Positions 27,336-35,940 of a stretch of 64,000 nucleotides of DNA are shown here, in pieces. A program made the position numbers and the translations under genes. The number at the start of each line of letters is the position of its first letter. Position 1 is the stretch's first letter. The notes under the pieces are model-generated. The model ran no database searches. It was not told the origin of the DNA and was given only the letters and a program-made list of their open reading frames with translations. Source of the stretch: Mucilaginibacter lacusdianchii (GTDB lineage Bacteria > Bacteroidota > Bacteroidia > Sphingobacteriales > Sphingobacteriaceae); assembly GCF_009770985.1 (NCBI RefSeq), contig NZ_WSRW01000003.1:543275-607274 (forward strand). The letters are read 5' to 3'.

Positions 27336-28529
27336 TTATTCTTGATTATTCACTTTATGGTAAATCATCACTTGGTTACCGAAGATTTTAGAAAAGCCTT
27401 TTACATCTTCGCCACTCCATGCGTTGTTCATTTCACCGTAGCTGCCAAATTTGTTCGACATCAAATCGTGCGCCGACTCAATACCGGTAACTTGGAAACG
27501 ATAAGGATGCAATTCGACAAACACTTTACCGGTAACGTTTTCTTGTGTATCGGTTAAGAATGCTTCAATGTTGCGCATAATAGGATCATGGAACTGACCT
27601 TCATGAAGCCAATTGCCATAGAAAGAAGATAATTGATCTTTCCAGGATAACTGCCATTTGGTTAACACATGTTTTTCTAAAGTATGGTGCGCTTTGATGA
27701 TCACCATTGGTGCTGCGGCTTCAAAACCTACACGGCCTTTAATACCGATAATGGTATCACCCACGTGAATATCACGACCAATGCCATAAGGCTGTGCAAT
27801 CGCTTGCAGTGCCTGAATAGCTTTGGTTGGATGCTCGTAACGGGTACCGTTAATGGCAACCAATTCACCTTTTTCAAATTCTAATTCAAGATTACGTGGT
27901 TCAGTTGAGGTAACCTGGGTAGGCCATGCATCTTCAGGCAAACCTAAGTTTGAGGTTAACGTTTCTTTACCACCAACTGACGTACCCCAGATGCCTTTGT
28001 TGATTGAATACTTCGCTTTTTCAAAGTTCATTTCAACACCGTGTTTCTTCAGGTACTCAATTTCTTCCTCGCGGCTTAGTTTTAGATCACGGATAGGTGT
28101 CAGTATTTGCACGTTTGGTACAAGGATGTTGAAGATCATGTCAAAACGTACCTGGTCATTACCAGCACCTGTGCTGCCATGGGCTACATACTCGGCACCA
28201 ATCTCTTTTGCATAGTTGGCAATTGCGGTAGCCTGGCTTACCCGCTCGGCACTTACCGAAAGGGGATAGGTATTGTTTTTTAACACATTACCATAAGTTA
28301 AAAAGCGGACGCAGGTGTTGTAAAAGTTTTCAGTTTCGTCTACCACATGGTGTGAAGTTACGCCCATTTTAAAGGCACGCTCTTCTACATGTTTAAGTTC
28401 GTCTTCGCTGAAACCACCGGTGTTTACAATCACCGAGTGAACTTCCAAACCTAAATCGCGAGTTAAATAAATACAGCAAAATGAGGTATCTAAACCACCG
28501 CTGTAAGCTAATACTACTTTTTTCTTCAT
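27336..28529 (-). CDS. argG: Argininosuccinate synthase
   Basis: This 397-residue ATP-dependent ligase joins citrulline and aspartate. The N-terminal VVLAYSGGLDTSFC is the pyrophosphatase P-loop, with EYVAHGSTGAGNDQVRFD and the KYSINKGIWGTSVGG citrulline/aspartate site. In this organism class it acts after deacylation. It starts 9 bp after the GNAT gene stop, so the two are tightly coupled in the operon. Start ATG 28529; length typical. Confidence 0.95.
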   Translation of the reverse strand: MKKKVVLAYSGGLDTSFCCIYLTRDLGLEVHSVIVNTGGFSEDELKHVEERAFKMGVTSHHVVDETENFYNTCVRFLTYGNVLKNNTYPLSVSAERVSQATAIANYAKEIGAEYVAHGSTGAGNDQVRFDMIFNILVPNVQILTPIRDLKLSREEEIEYLKKHGVEMNFEKAKYSINKGIWGTSVGGKETLTSNLGLPEDAWPTQVTSTEPRNLELEFEKGELVAINGTRYEHPTKAIQALQAIAQPYGIGRDIHVGDTIIGIKGRVGFEAAAPMVIIKAHHTLEKHVLTKWQLSWKDQLSSFYGNWLHEGQFHDPIMRNIEAFLTDTQENVTGKVFVELHPYRFQVTGIESAHDLMSNKFGSYGEMNNAWSGEDVKGFSKIFGNQVMIYHKVNNQE

Positions 28530-28538
28530 TATTATGTG

Positions 28539-29216
28539 TTAACCTATCAGTGTAATTAAACTTGTAATAGCCAATGTGAATACTTTAACAGAACCTTTTA
28601 AGGCACTTTCTATACGCTCAAGCAAAGTTGCTTTGTGCGTTAATTTTTTTACGCGTTCTTCTTCCTGCTTTTGCTTATCTATAGGGTCCCAAAGCATGGC
28701 GGTACACAAGCAGTTTTTACGACCTTTCGCTGTAAGTATATCATAATTTACGCAGCTGCGGCAGCCTTTCCAAAAATCTTCATCCTGGGTAAGTTCCGAA
28801 TAGGTAACAGGTTCGTAACCCAGCTCGGAGTTAATTTTCATAACGGCCAAACCAGTGGTTAAACCAAATATCTTAGCCTCTGGATATTTTTTGCGAGATA
28901 ACTCGAATACTTTTTGCTTGATAGCCTTCGCTAAACCAACTTTGCGAAATTCGGGATTTACAATCAGTCCCGAGTTGGCCACAAAATCGCCATGGCTCCA
29001 GGTTTCTATGTAGCAAAAGCCAGCCCAGGTACCGTCTTTATGTAATGCAATTACAGCTTTACCTTCCAGCATTTTATTAGCTACATATTCGGGCGATCGT
29101 TGAGCGATACCGGTGCCACGTGCCTTAGCTGATGACGCCATTTCTTCACAAATTTGTTGTGCATAATCAACGTGAAGTGCAGAAGCGTCCAGTATATCAA
29201 AATCTTGTATGGTCAT
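28539..29216 (-). CDS. GNAT acyltransferase, probable N-succinyl/N-acetylglutamate synthase
   Basis: The 225-residue protein has a GNAT domain with the acyl-CoA loop in NPEFRKVGLAKAIKQKVFE (about residues 89-107) and the GLTTGLAVMKINSELGYEPV segment. A cysteine-rich part follows (CRSC and CLC near 155-170), then a basic amphipathic tail and a hydrophobic end (VFTLAITSLITLI). It is the first gene of the arg operon. Price and co-workers reported a GNAT protein beside argG in Bacteroides thetaiotaomicron (BT3761) as N-succinylglutamate synthase; equating this gene with it rests on position and fold (inference). Confidence 0.82.
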   Translation of the reverse strand: MTIQDFDILDASALHVDYAQQICEEMASSAKARGTGIAQRSPEYVANKMLEGKAVIALHKDGTWAGFCYIETWSHGDFVANSGLIVNPEFRKVGLAKAIKQKVFELSRKKYPEAKIFGLTTGLAVMKINSELGYEPVTYSELTQDEDFWKGCRSCVNYDILTAKGRKNCLCTAMLWDPIDKQKQEEERVKKLTHKATLLERIESALKGSVKVFTLAITSLITLIG

Positions 29217-29334
29217 TAGTATAAAAAGAATACCGTTAAATTAATGGCTTGCGCCTTAAGTAATTAAATGGTTTTGGGGAAGAGAAGTTTAATTAAACTT
29301 CAATTTGTAGTATAAAACTGACTAGACCTGTCAA

Positions 29335-29460
29335 TTAAACCCGTGGAATAAACAATCGTCGTCGTAAAATAGGCGCTACAAAAGCAGCTGAAACCAAAGC
29401 AACGGCAAACCGGGCAGAAACTGCTACGGTTAAGGGCCTGTATAAGCTTTGAATCTTCAT
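29335..29460 (-). CDS. Possible Arg-rich leader peptide of the arg operon
   Basis: An ATG-started frame of 41 residues lies about 120 bp upstream of the first arg gene. It encodes a hydrophobic middle (LTVAVSARFAVALVSAAFVAPIL) and the end RRRLFIPRV, with three consecutive CGA arginine codons and six Arg in all. Arginine codon clusters ahead of arginine genes suggest a leader whose translation senses arginine or Arg-tRNA. No classical U-tract terminator was found after it, only an 18-bp AT palindrome (29284-29301) and a small GCAA-loop hairpin (29241-29259). It might instead be a small membrane protein. Confidence 0.42.
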   Translation of the reverse strand: MKIQSLYRPLTVAVSARFAVALVSAAFVAPILRRRLFIPRV

Positions 29461-29497
29461 TATTTGACGACGTTGTTTTTGCTTTTTAAATTTTGTG

Positions 29498-29528
29498 CAA
29501 AGTATCAGAATAAATTTTATTTATGCAA
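29498..29528 (-). promoter_or_regulatory. Candidate promoter of the arg operon
   Basis: Read on the minus strand, TTG (29526-29528) is followed after 21 bp by TACTTTG (29498-29504), one base short of the TAnnTTTG consensus. It lies about 40 bp upstream of the leader ORF start. The match is imperfect. Confidence 0.35.
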
Positions 29529-29681
29529 GTAAAAAATGCAATATAACATTCAGTTAATAATCAGCTTATCAGCTTAAAATTCAAAGTGTTTACAATTTGG
29601 TAAAAGCAAAAGGATTATACGTGAATGGATGAGAATTAAGTAGCTGCTAAACAATCGCTGTTTGGCTAGTGTTAATTGTGC

Positions 29682-30191
29682 ATGCCCGATGCACCGCTGA
29701 TACTTACGCTAGCTCTTGATGAGCAGTCTCAAACCTATTTTAATCATCTGCGTAAGCTGCATTTCCCGCGCGAACGTAATTACTTGGATGCTCATTTAAC
29801 GCTCTTTCATCATCTGCCTGCTAATGAACCGCAGGTAATACAAGATATTGAGGCTGCTAGTAAACAGTTTAGCATGAAGGTATTGCAGGTTATCAACGTG
29901 GTAAGTATTGGAAACGGAGTAGCATTTAAAATTGAAGACCCATCGTTGCTTACCTTGCATAGAAGTCTGCAGCAGCAATGGCAAGACTGGCTCATTCCGC
30001 AAGATCAACACAAACTATGGCCACATATCACCGTTCAAAATAAAGTCACGCCAGATAAAGCCCGTCAATTAAAGAATGAATTTGAACAAAATTTTATGCC
30101 GTTTACGGCAACCGGTACAGGTTTAAGCTTATGGGAATACCAAGGCGGGCCATGGAGATTTATAGAATTTTACCCTTTTACCGGTTCTTGA
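29682..30191 (+). CDS. 2'-5' RNA ligase/cyclic phosphodiesterase (LigT-like) protein
   Basis: This 169-residue 2H phosphoesterase has its two H-x-T/H-x-T-like motifs in AHLTLFHHL (about residue 38) and PHITVQNK (about residue 115). The family hydrolyses or forms 2',5' or cyclic phosphate bonds in RNA or nucleotides. The TTG six bases upstream was rejected for ATG 29682. Its 3' end overlaps the converging dicarboxylate symporter gene by 22 bp. It diverges from the arg operon over the 460-bp regulatory gap. Confidence 0.85.
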   Translation: MPDAPLILTLALDEQSQTYFNHLRKLHFPRERNYLDAHLTLFHHLPANEPQVIQDIEAASKQFSMKVLQVINVVSIGNGVAFKIEDPSLLTLHRSLQQQWQDWLIPQDQHKLWPHITVQNKVTPDKARQLKNEFEQNFMPFTATGTGLSLWEYQGGPWRFIEFYPFTGS

Positions 30192-31417
30192 TTGGTGGTG
30201 ATGTCGTCTTTCATCCACCCTCGGCCTTCGGTAAACCGGGCAACCAGCATAGCAGCAGCCGTATCTCCGGTTGCATTAAGCAGGGTGGCCATCGGGTCTA
30301 CCAGCGTACCAATAATCATCGCTGGCGGTAGTGCCTCGGGAGGGAAACCGTAGGCCGATATAAACAACAGTTCGCCAACATAACCACCATTGGGAATGCC
30401 GCCTTCAACCAGGCTCACCAAAACTGTCATTCCTAATGCTAATATAATTACATCTGCGCTGTTAAAGCTTTTGCCAAATAGGGCAAACACCACGGCCATT
30501 TTAATAATGGATGATATGCTGGAGCCGTCTTTATGCAACGTGCCGCCCAGTGGGATAGTTACATTGGCAATTACGTCTGATATGCCCATTTTTTTGGCGG
30601 CATCTATATTAGCTGGTATAGTTGCTATGCTGCTGCATGTACCCACGGCTGTGGCCGATGGTACAATGTTATTTTGCCAATACCTTTTAAAACCAGTTAC
30701 ACCGCCAGCTACAAAAGCATATAAGCTAAATCCAAAAACATAATAAACGGCGCCAATGCCATAATACAAACCTAATGAGCGGGCATAGGCACCAAACAAC
30801 TGCGGACCAAATACACCTACTTGATAAGCAAAGTAAGCCCCTAGGCCTATAGGCCCCATCTTCATGATAATAATAAACAGCTGTTTGAAAATTTCATTTC
30901 CTGCCGAAAGGAATCGTGCAAACGCCGCGCCTTTTTCGCCGGCACGCAACGCGGCAAAGCCAATAAGTATAGAGAACACAATCATGGGCAACATTGCCTT
31001 GCGCGAGAAGAGTTCGAAAAATTCGCCGGTGGTAAAAAGCTGCGTAAGCTGGTCGCCAAACGGTTTCTTTTCGATAGCTTCGGTAATTGGTTTGCCAACC
31101 AATTGTTCATGTACCGGAAACAGCCAAACGCCCACAATGGTAATGCACGCTGAAATGAGTACGGTTACCAAAAATACCACACACATAACGCCCATTATTT
31201 TGCTGATTTTGCCCGAGCTGCCCAAATTGGCAATGGCGGAGGCTATGGCAAAAAATACTAAGGGTGTAACTGCAACAAAAAGTAGATTTAAGAAAATATC
31301 GCCAATAGGCTTTAGTATATCTACCTGTTTACCAAACTGTAGTCCGGCTAAGCTACCCGCAATAATGCCCAGCAAAAGTAAAATGATGCCGCTGTAGTTT
31401 TTGAACCAATTTTGCAT
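30170..31417 (-). CDS. Dicarboxylate/amino acid:cation (Na+ or H+) symporter
   Basis: This 415-residue DAACS (GltP/DctA) transporter has about eight helices plus two hairpin loops. The serine-rich hairpin with TAVGTCSSIATIPANI, the TIPLGGTLHKDGSS segment and MATLLNATGDTAAAMLVAR match the substrate- and ion-binding region of glutamate/aspartate symporters. Near the C-terminus the usual D...N..GD signature appears as MATLLNATGD. The gene stands alone, with a convergent 22-bp overlap with the LigT-like gene and about 60 bp to the next minus-strand gene. Confidence 0.9.
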   Translation of the reverse strand: MQNWFKNYSGIILLLLGIIAGSLAGLQFGKQVDILKPIGDIFLNLLFVAVTPLVFFAIASAIANLGSSGKISKIMGVMCVVFLVTVLISACITIVGVWLFPVHEQLVGKPITEAIEKKPFGDQLTQLFTTGEFFELFSRKAMLPMIVFSILIGFAALRAGEKGAAFARFLSAGNEIFKQLFIIIMKMGPIGLGAYFAYQVGVFGPQLFGAYARSLGLYYGIGAVYYVFGFSLYAFVAGGVTGFKRYWQNNIVPSATAVGTCSSIATIPANIDAAKKMGISDVIANVTIPLGGTLHKDGSSISSIIKMAVVFALFGKSFNSADVIILALGMTVLVSLVEGGIPNGGYVGELLFISAYGFPPEALPPAMIIGTLVDPMATLLNATGDTAAAMLVARFTEGRGWMKDDITTNQEPVKG

Positions 31418-31479
31418 GTAGCTTAAATGTATTTTAGTTGATGGCCCAGCTAAAATACATTTATAAACCGTAACTGCAC

Positions 31480-32016
31480 CTATGATGGTGAAACTACAGC
31501 GTTCTCATCTTGCAAAGGATAGTAAGTGTCCGCAGCTTGTTCAACAGCTACCAATGGTTTGCTATCTTCATGTTTTTGTTTGTCCAACAGTTGCAAAACG
31601 CCATCCGCTACTAAGCCAAATACTACATGCGCTAGCAGCAGCTGCGTATAAAACTGTGCTGCCGGTGGCTTAGGCGGATTAGGATGTAACTTAAATGTTG
31701 CTTTCCAAATGCCTACACCAGTCAAGCCACTCAATACACCCATTAATAAACCATTTTTTGCAGCGGGTTTTGCATCAAGTTGTTTAAGTGCTAAACCATA
31801 TGCTGTTGCAAATGCCTGACCAACTACATAATGACTTATCCATGCTATAGGCCGGGCTTGCTTTTGGGGTAATGATATGGGCGAGTGCTCTAAGAACTTG
31901 CTCAGCAATACGGGTTCGCTCAAATCTTTTTTTGCCAGGTAAGACACAGCCTCGCTAAATAACGTCATGAGTGTAGTGCCCGCCAGGTTGGCTAAAGCTA
32001 ATTTGCGCTGTTGCAT
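31480..32016 (-). CDS. Uncharacterised membrane protein
   Basis: This 178-residue protein is not recognised with confidence. It has hydrophobic segments around residues 8-28, 62-80, 90-108 and 125-145, and a polar acidic tail (EDSKPLVAVEQAADTYYP). The layout resembles small inner-membrane proteins of the DUF1440/YagU kind, but no diagnostic motif was found. The frame extends upstream to a TTG, but that would overlap the MBL gene; ATG 32016 lies 13 bp after that gene's stop, so the two look co-transcribed. Confidence 0.68.
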   Translation of the reverse strand: MQQRKLALANLAGTTLMTLFSEAVSYLAKKDLSEPVLLSKFLEHSPISLPQKQARPIAWISHYVVGQAFATAYGLALKQLDAKPAAKNGLLMGVLSGLTGVGIWKATFKLHPNPPKPPAAQFYTQLLLAHVVFGLVADGVLQLLDKQKHEDSKPLVAVEQAADTYYPLQDENAVVSPS

Positions 32017-32029
32017 AAATTGTTCGCTT

Positions 32030-32989
32030 TTAATTCTTTTTTTGTGATTGCTTGACAATAGTATATAAACCCAGCGCCACTAAACCAGCTACGGAAGCAG
32101 CCAGTACCGGGCTGAAAGGGCGTGGCGGTACATATAGCACACCGCGCCGGTTGGCTTTGGCGGATTCTTTGACATAGCGGCCTGTATCGGGTATCGCAAT
32201 CTCATCAAAATGGTTAACCAGATAGTTTAGCCCTTCTGTCAATTCTTTGCCCGACATAGGTTTGCCATGGCCTGTTGCCGCAATGGCCGGATGCAGCGCA
32301 CGTAGCTTTTTAACCGACGCTGCTGCCGCAACCCAATCTGTAGTAAAGTACTTGGGTGGGCCGGAAACTAATTTCTTTTGCTTAGCTACAGAGAAGGCCG
32401 ACTCTTGTTTGGTGGTTACAAAAGCATCACCTGCAATTAAAACCTTGTCGCTACTGCGAAACAATGAAATATGGCCTGGTGAATGGCCCGGTGTAAATAT
32501 GTAGGTCCAATCTGATAGAAATGGCAGGCTTCCGTTTTCGTTCAGGATAAATGCTTTATCGCCTATATCAATCGGTTTTTTTGGATACAGTACAGACAAT
32601 GCACTCATCATGCCACCACCAACAGTAGGGTCGGGCGGAGGATAGGCAGATTGGCCGGTTAAATAGGGTATCTCAAGCGGATGTGCATAAACAGGTACAT
32701 CCCAATCTTCTAAAAGTTTTTTTAACGCGCCCACATGGTCAAAATGGCCATGGGTAAGTATGATGGCTTCTGGTGGATTGTTCTCGCCAAACAGTTCGGC
32801 GGCCATGCGCTGTATCCGGGGGGCAAACCCGTGCAGGCCGGCATCTACTAACACCCATTGGCCATGGCCAATGGCAATCATGTAAATGTTGGTAAAAACA
32901 ATTCGCATTCCCCACACGCCGGGGGCCACATCAAAATAATCTTCGTAAGGCGTAGTTGCCTCGTTATTTTTTTTCATAACTGGATGCAT
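32030..32989 (-). CDS. MBL fold metallo-hydrolase with C-terminal membrane anchor
   Basis: This 319-residue metallo-beta-lactamase fold protein carries the zinc motif THGHFDHVGA near residue 80, a third histidine in TPGHSPGHISLF, the bridging aspartate in IAGDAFV and the last histidine in TGHGKPMSG. Near the C-terminus PPRPFSPVLAASVAGLVALGLYTIVKQ forms one hydrophobic helix before a basic end, which would tether it to the membrane. The substrate is unknown. ATG 32989 is used; ATG 32977 (MKKNNE) is an equal alternative. It likely forms an operon with the next gene. Confidence 0.85.
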   Translation of the reverse strand: MHPVMKKNNEATTPYEDYFDVAPGVWGMRIVFTNIYMIAIGHGQWVLVDAGLHGFAPRIQRMAAELFGENNPPEAIILTHGHFDHVGALKKLLEDWDVPVYAHPLEIPYLTGQSAYPPPDPTVGGGMMSALSVLYPKKPIDIGDKAFILNENGSLPFLSDWTYIFTPGHSPGHISLFRSSDKVLIAGDAFVTTKQESAFSVAKQKKLVSGPPKYFTTDWVAAAASVKKLRALHPAIAATGHGKPMSGKELTEGLNYLVNHFDEIAIPDTGRYVKESAKANRRGVLYVPPRPFSPVLAASVAGLVALGLYTIVKQSQKKN

Positions 32990-33098
32990 TGTTTATATTG
33001 AAAATGAACAGCATTTAAAACATACAGTTTTAATAAATGTAAGTGCAAATTAAAAAAAGCAGCTAACAGGTTTGTAATATTGGGGTTAGATAGCAATA

Positions 33099-33467
33099 AT
33101 GGCTGATGCTAAGCATCAAAATTTCTATATTTACAGCGCAAATATTTTGAATAAGCGCAGGAGTAAAATATTGGCATCACTGGTGTTATTGCTGATCTTT
33201 ATTACAGGTCAGGCAATAGTATTTGGGCATAATCATAATGCCGAGTCGGCCAGGTCAACTTATGCAGTCAACAAGCACAAATCTGCCACGCCAGATACCA
33301 AGTGTCAGATATGCTCGCAAAGCGGGCAGGTCCAGTTGTTTCTGCAAACGCAGCAGGTTTTCTTCCTTAGCAACAATAGCTTACATCAGTTTGCTACCTA
33401 CATAACGGTTTATCAGAGCATTGCACTGCTGCTTATTAGTAACAGAGGCCCCCCAACTATCGGATAA
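33099..33467 (+). CDS. Small membrane protein with GHNHN and CQIC motifs (DUF2946-like)
   Basis: The 122-residue protein has an N-terminal hydrophobic helix (about 24-42, LASLVLLLIFITGQAIVFG), then GHNHN, a KCQICSQSGQ segment, a second hydrophobic stretch and an end reading RGPPTIG. Histidine/CxxC pairs followed by a terminal RGPP are the mark of DUF2946-like proteins found with copper or other metal-uptake genes. It lies 99 bp upstream of a TonB receptor on the same strand. Metal binding is an inference from motif and context. Confidence 0.7.
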   Translation: MADAKHQNFYIYSANILNKRRSKILASLVLLLIFITGQAIVFGHNHNAESARSTYAVNKHKSATPDTKCQICSQSGQVQLFLQTQQVFFLSNNSLHQFATYITVYQSIALLLISNRGPPTIG

Positions 33468-33509
33468 AAATTAAACTTACCCGATTTATTGTAGTCTTAT
33501 ATAAAAACG

Positions 33510-33531
33510 GATCATTAATCATTTAATGATC
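33510..33531. promoter_or_regulatory. 22-bp palindrome upstream of the TonB receptor
   Basis: GATCATTAA and its exact complement are separated by TCAT, 35 bp before the receptor ATG. The AATGAT/ATCATT half-sites resemble Fur/Zur-type boxes, but no consensus for this genus was available. Confidence 0.5.
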
Positions 33532-33566
33532 TGATTGAGCGTGTCCCTTCTTTCAACAAGTTCATT

Positions 33567-35873
33567 ATGAAATTTAAATACATATTCAGCTTATTGCTGT
33601 TTATCCTACCTGTATACACTTTTGCATCGTCGTTCCTGGATATCACCGGCAAAGTAACCGATAGTAAAAACAATCAGCCTGTTGCTGGTGCTATTGTAAG
33701 TATTCCGCAATTGCGCATCAATACCATAACCGATGTTAATGGTCAATACACCCTACATTCTTTGCCTCCCCGCGGAAAATTTGTAATCGAGATAAGGTTT
33801 ATTGGTTATCGTTCTGTTGTCCGTTCTATTGATTTGGCGGCGTCGCCTTCTTTTGACTTTGCCCTACAACCCAGCGTAACGGAAACCAACGAAGTGGTTA
33901 TTACCGGTTCAGCTATTACAGCTAATAGCCGATACAACAGCACTTCGGCCAGTGTGGTACACAAAGATCAATTGGTAAGTAATGGATCAACCAATTTAAT
34001 TGATGCTTTGGCGCGCTCGGTGCCGGGGGTAAGCCAAATCAGTACTGGTCCGGCTATATCTAAACCGGTTATCCGTGGTTTAAGCTACAACCGTGTAGTA
34101 ACATTAACGGACGGAGTTAAACAGCAAGGCCAGCAGTGGGGCGATGAGCATGGCATAGAGGTTGACCAGTATCAAGCCGACAGGGTAGAAGTGCTGCGTG
34201 GTGCTGCATCATTGTTGTACGGCTCAGATGCTATTGGCGGTGTGATTAATATTTTAGATCCATCCGCGCCGCCGTCAGGACAAATTAAAGGCGAGTTGTT
34301 ATCTAATTACGCCACTAACAATGGCTTGTCGGGTAGCTCGTTGATGCTTACCGGTAATGAGAATGGTTTTGTTTGGCGTGGAAGGGGCTCTTATCAAAAC
34401 GCTTATTCATTCAAAACGCCGGCCGGTTACTTTCCAAACAGCGGTTTTAACAATACCAATTTAAACGGTATGCTGGGCCTGAACAAGTCATGGGGTTATT
34501 CGCACTTGAATTTTTCGTATTATAGAAACAATGTAGGGTTCTTTGATCCCGAATCGGCCGATGATTTGTACACAAACGAAAAAAGCCGCACGCTTGATTT
34601 CCCACGGCAAGACATTCGCCATTACAAAATAGCACTGAATAACAACTTTGTGGTAGGCGAGGGTTCGCTTAAGCTTGATTTAGGTTATCAGCGTAATCAG
34701 CGGCGGGAGCTGGAAGACGGTACTGATCCTTCATTATTTTTTGACTTGAACACCTATTCCTTGGACGCCAAGTACTACCTGCCCACAAAAAACGGGTGGG
34801 AACCGGTTGTTGGTTTAAGTAGCAGCTGGGGCCATAGCGTAAACAAGGCTACTGAGTTTTTAGTGCCAGAGTATGACAGTTATAATACAGGTATATTTGG
34901 CTTTGTCAAAAAAACAATTAACAAGTCTACTTACACCGCCGGCTTGCGTTATGATTATATCCATAACGTAGGTAAACAGTTATTTGTAAATGATGAAGAA
35001 CAGTTTACAGGTTTTAAAAACACATTCAATAGTTTGAGTGGTGCTTTGGGATATACGCATGTGTTTAACGAGAGCGTAAATTTTAAAGCTAATGCAGGTG
35101 CAGCTTTCCGTGCGCCTAACCCAGCCGAACTGGGATCAAACGGGGTACACGAGGGTACTTACCGTTATGAAGTGGGCAACCCTGATTTGAAAGCCGAACG
35201 CAGTTTCCAGGCCGATGCTACATTGGAGTTCGGTGCTAATATATTAACTGGAAGCCTGGGTGTTTATGAGAACTATATCCATAACTACATTTATGCATCA
35301 AATCAAAACAATGAAAGCATTACTGTAGAAAACGAAGAAAACGGCGAATCGGAAACATTGCCGGTGTATCGTTATGGACAGGTAAATGCTAACCTGTATG
35401 GTGTAGAAGCCAACATTACCCTACACCCTATACACGCCATTCATTTTGAAAATACCTTTAATTACACCCACGCCCAAAACCGCACTTTTGACCGGCCACT
35501 AGCCTTCATACCGGCAGGCGTGTTACGCAATACGTTACGGTTTGAGCCAAAGGTGAAAGGTGTTAACGGGTTTTATTTGTATGCCGGACTGGATAACTTT
35601 TTGAGACAAAACCGGGTGGATGCAACTTTTGAAACTTCAACGGCATCGTACACCTTGCTTAATGCCGGTGCTGGTGTAACCTTAATGTTGGGTAAAAAGC
35701 ATCAGCAACCATTAAAAATATTTATAACTGGTACCAACCTTACTGATAAAAGATACTACAGCGCCCTGAGCCGTTTAAAACCTGGCCGCTTAAGCCAGGA
35801 AGACCCTACACTAGGTGTGTATGATATGGGCCGCAATATAAGTTTTGGCTTTTTAATGCCATTTACGCTTTAA
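33567..35873 (+). CDS. TonB-dependent outer membrane receptor, probably for a metal or metal complex
   Basis: This 768-residue receptor has a signal peptide (about 1-21), a carboxypeptidase regulatory-like beta domain (about 25-110, with ITGKVTDSKNNQPVAGAIV), a plug with VVHKDQLVS, KPVIRGLSYNRVVTLTDGV, GQQWGDEHG and VEVLRGAASLLYGSDAIGGV, and a 22-strand barrel ending in aromatic-rich ISFGFLMPFTL. The QQWGDEHGIEVDQ plug insertion resembles zinc/heavy-metal receptors (ZnuD-like) and not SusC, and there is no SusD partner. The CxxC protein gene upstream supports a metal role (inference). Confidence 0.88.
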   Translation: MKFKYIFSLLLFILPVYTFASSFLDITGKVTDSKNNQPVAGAIVSIPQLRINTITDVNGQYTLHSLPPRGKFVIEIRFIGYRSVVRSIDLAASPSFDFALQPSVTETNEVVITGSAITANSRYNSTSASVVHKDQLVSNGSTNLIDALARSVPGVSQISTGPAISKPVIRGLSYNRVVTLTDGVKQQGQQWGDEHGIEVDQYQADRVEVLRGAASLLYGSDAIGGVINILDPSAPPSGQIKGELLSNYATNNGLSGSSLMLTGNENGFVWRGRGSYQNAYSFKTPAGYFPNSGFNNTNLNGMLGLNKSWGYSHLNFSYYRNNVGFFDPESADDLYTNEKSRTLDFPRQDIRHYKIALNNNFVVGEGSLKLDLGYQRNQRRELEDGTDPSLFFDLNTYSLDAKYYLPTKNGWEPVVGLSSSWGHSVNKATEFLVPEYDSYNTGIFGFVKKTINKSTYTAGLRYDYIHNVGKQLFVNDEEQFTGFKNTFNSLSGALGYTHVFNESVNFKANAGAAFRAPNPAELGSNGVHEGTYRYEVGNPDLKAERSFQADATLEFGANILTGSLGVYENYIHNYIYASNQNNESITVENEENGESETLPVYRYGQVNANLYGVEANITLHPIHAIHFENTFNYTHAQNRTFDRPLAFIPAGVLRNTLRFEPKVKGVNGFYLYAGLDNFLRQNRVDATFETSTASYTLLNAGAGVTLMLGKKHQQPLKIFITGTNLTDKRYYSALSRLKPGRLSQEDPTLGVYDMGRNISFGFLMPFTL

Positions 35874-35884
35874 TTATCTCCCCC

Positions 35885-35920
35885 AAAAAAAAGCGCTTCC
35901 AAATACGGAAGCGCTTTTTT
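35885..35920. terminator. Bidirectional terminator
   Basis: AAAAAAGCGCTTCC and its exact complement are separated by AAATAC, with A-run before and T-run after. It ends the receptor gene and the PRC-barrel gene that converges from the right. Confidence 0.92.
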
Positions 35921-35940
35921 ACTGACTACTATGTTTGCCT

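Noticed and set aside
29241-29259. Hairpin with GCAA loop (GGC/GCC) before the first arg gene as an attenuator
   Set aside because: The GC part is only three pairs and the following T-run is not adjacent, so it does not fit an intrinsic terminator.
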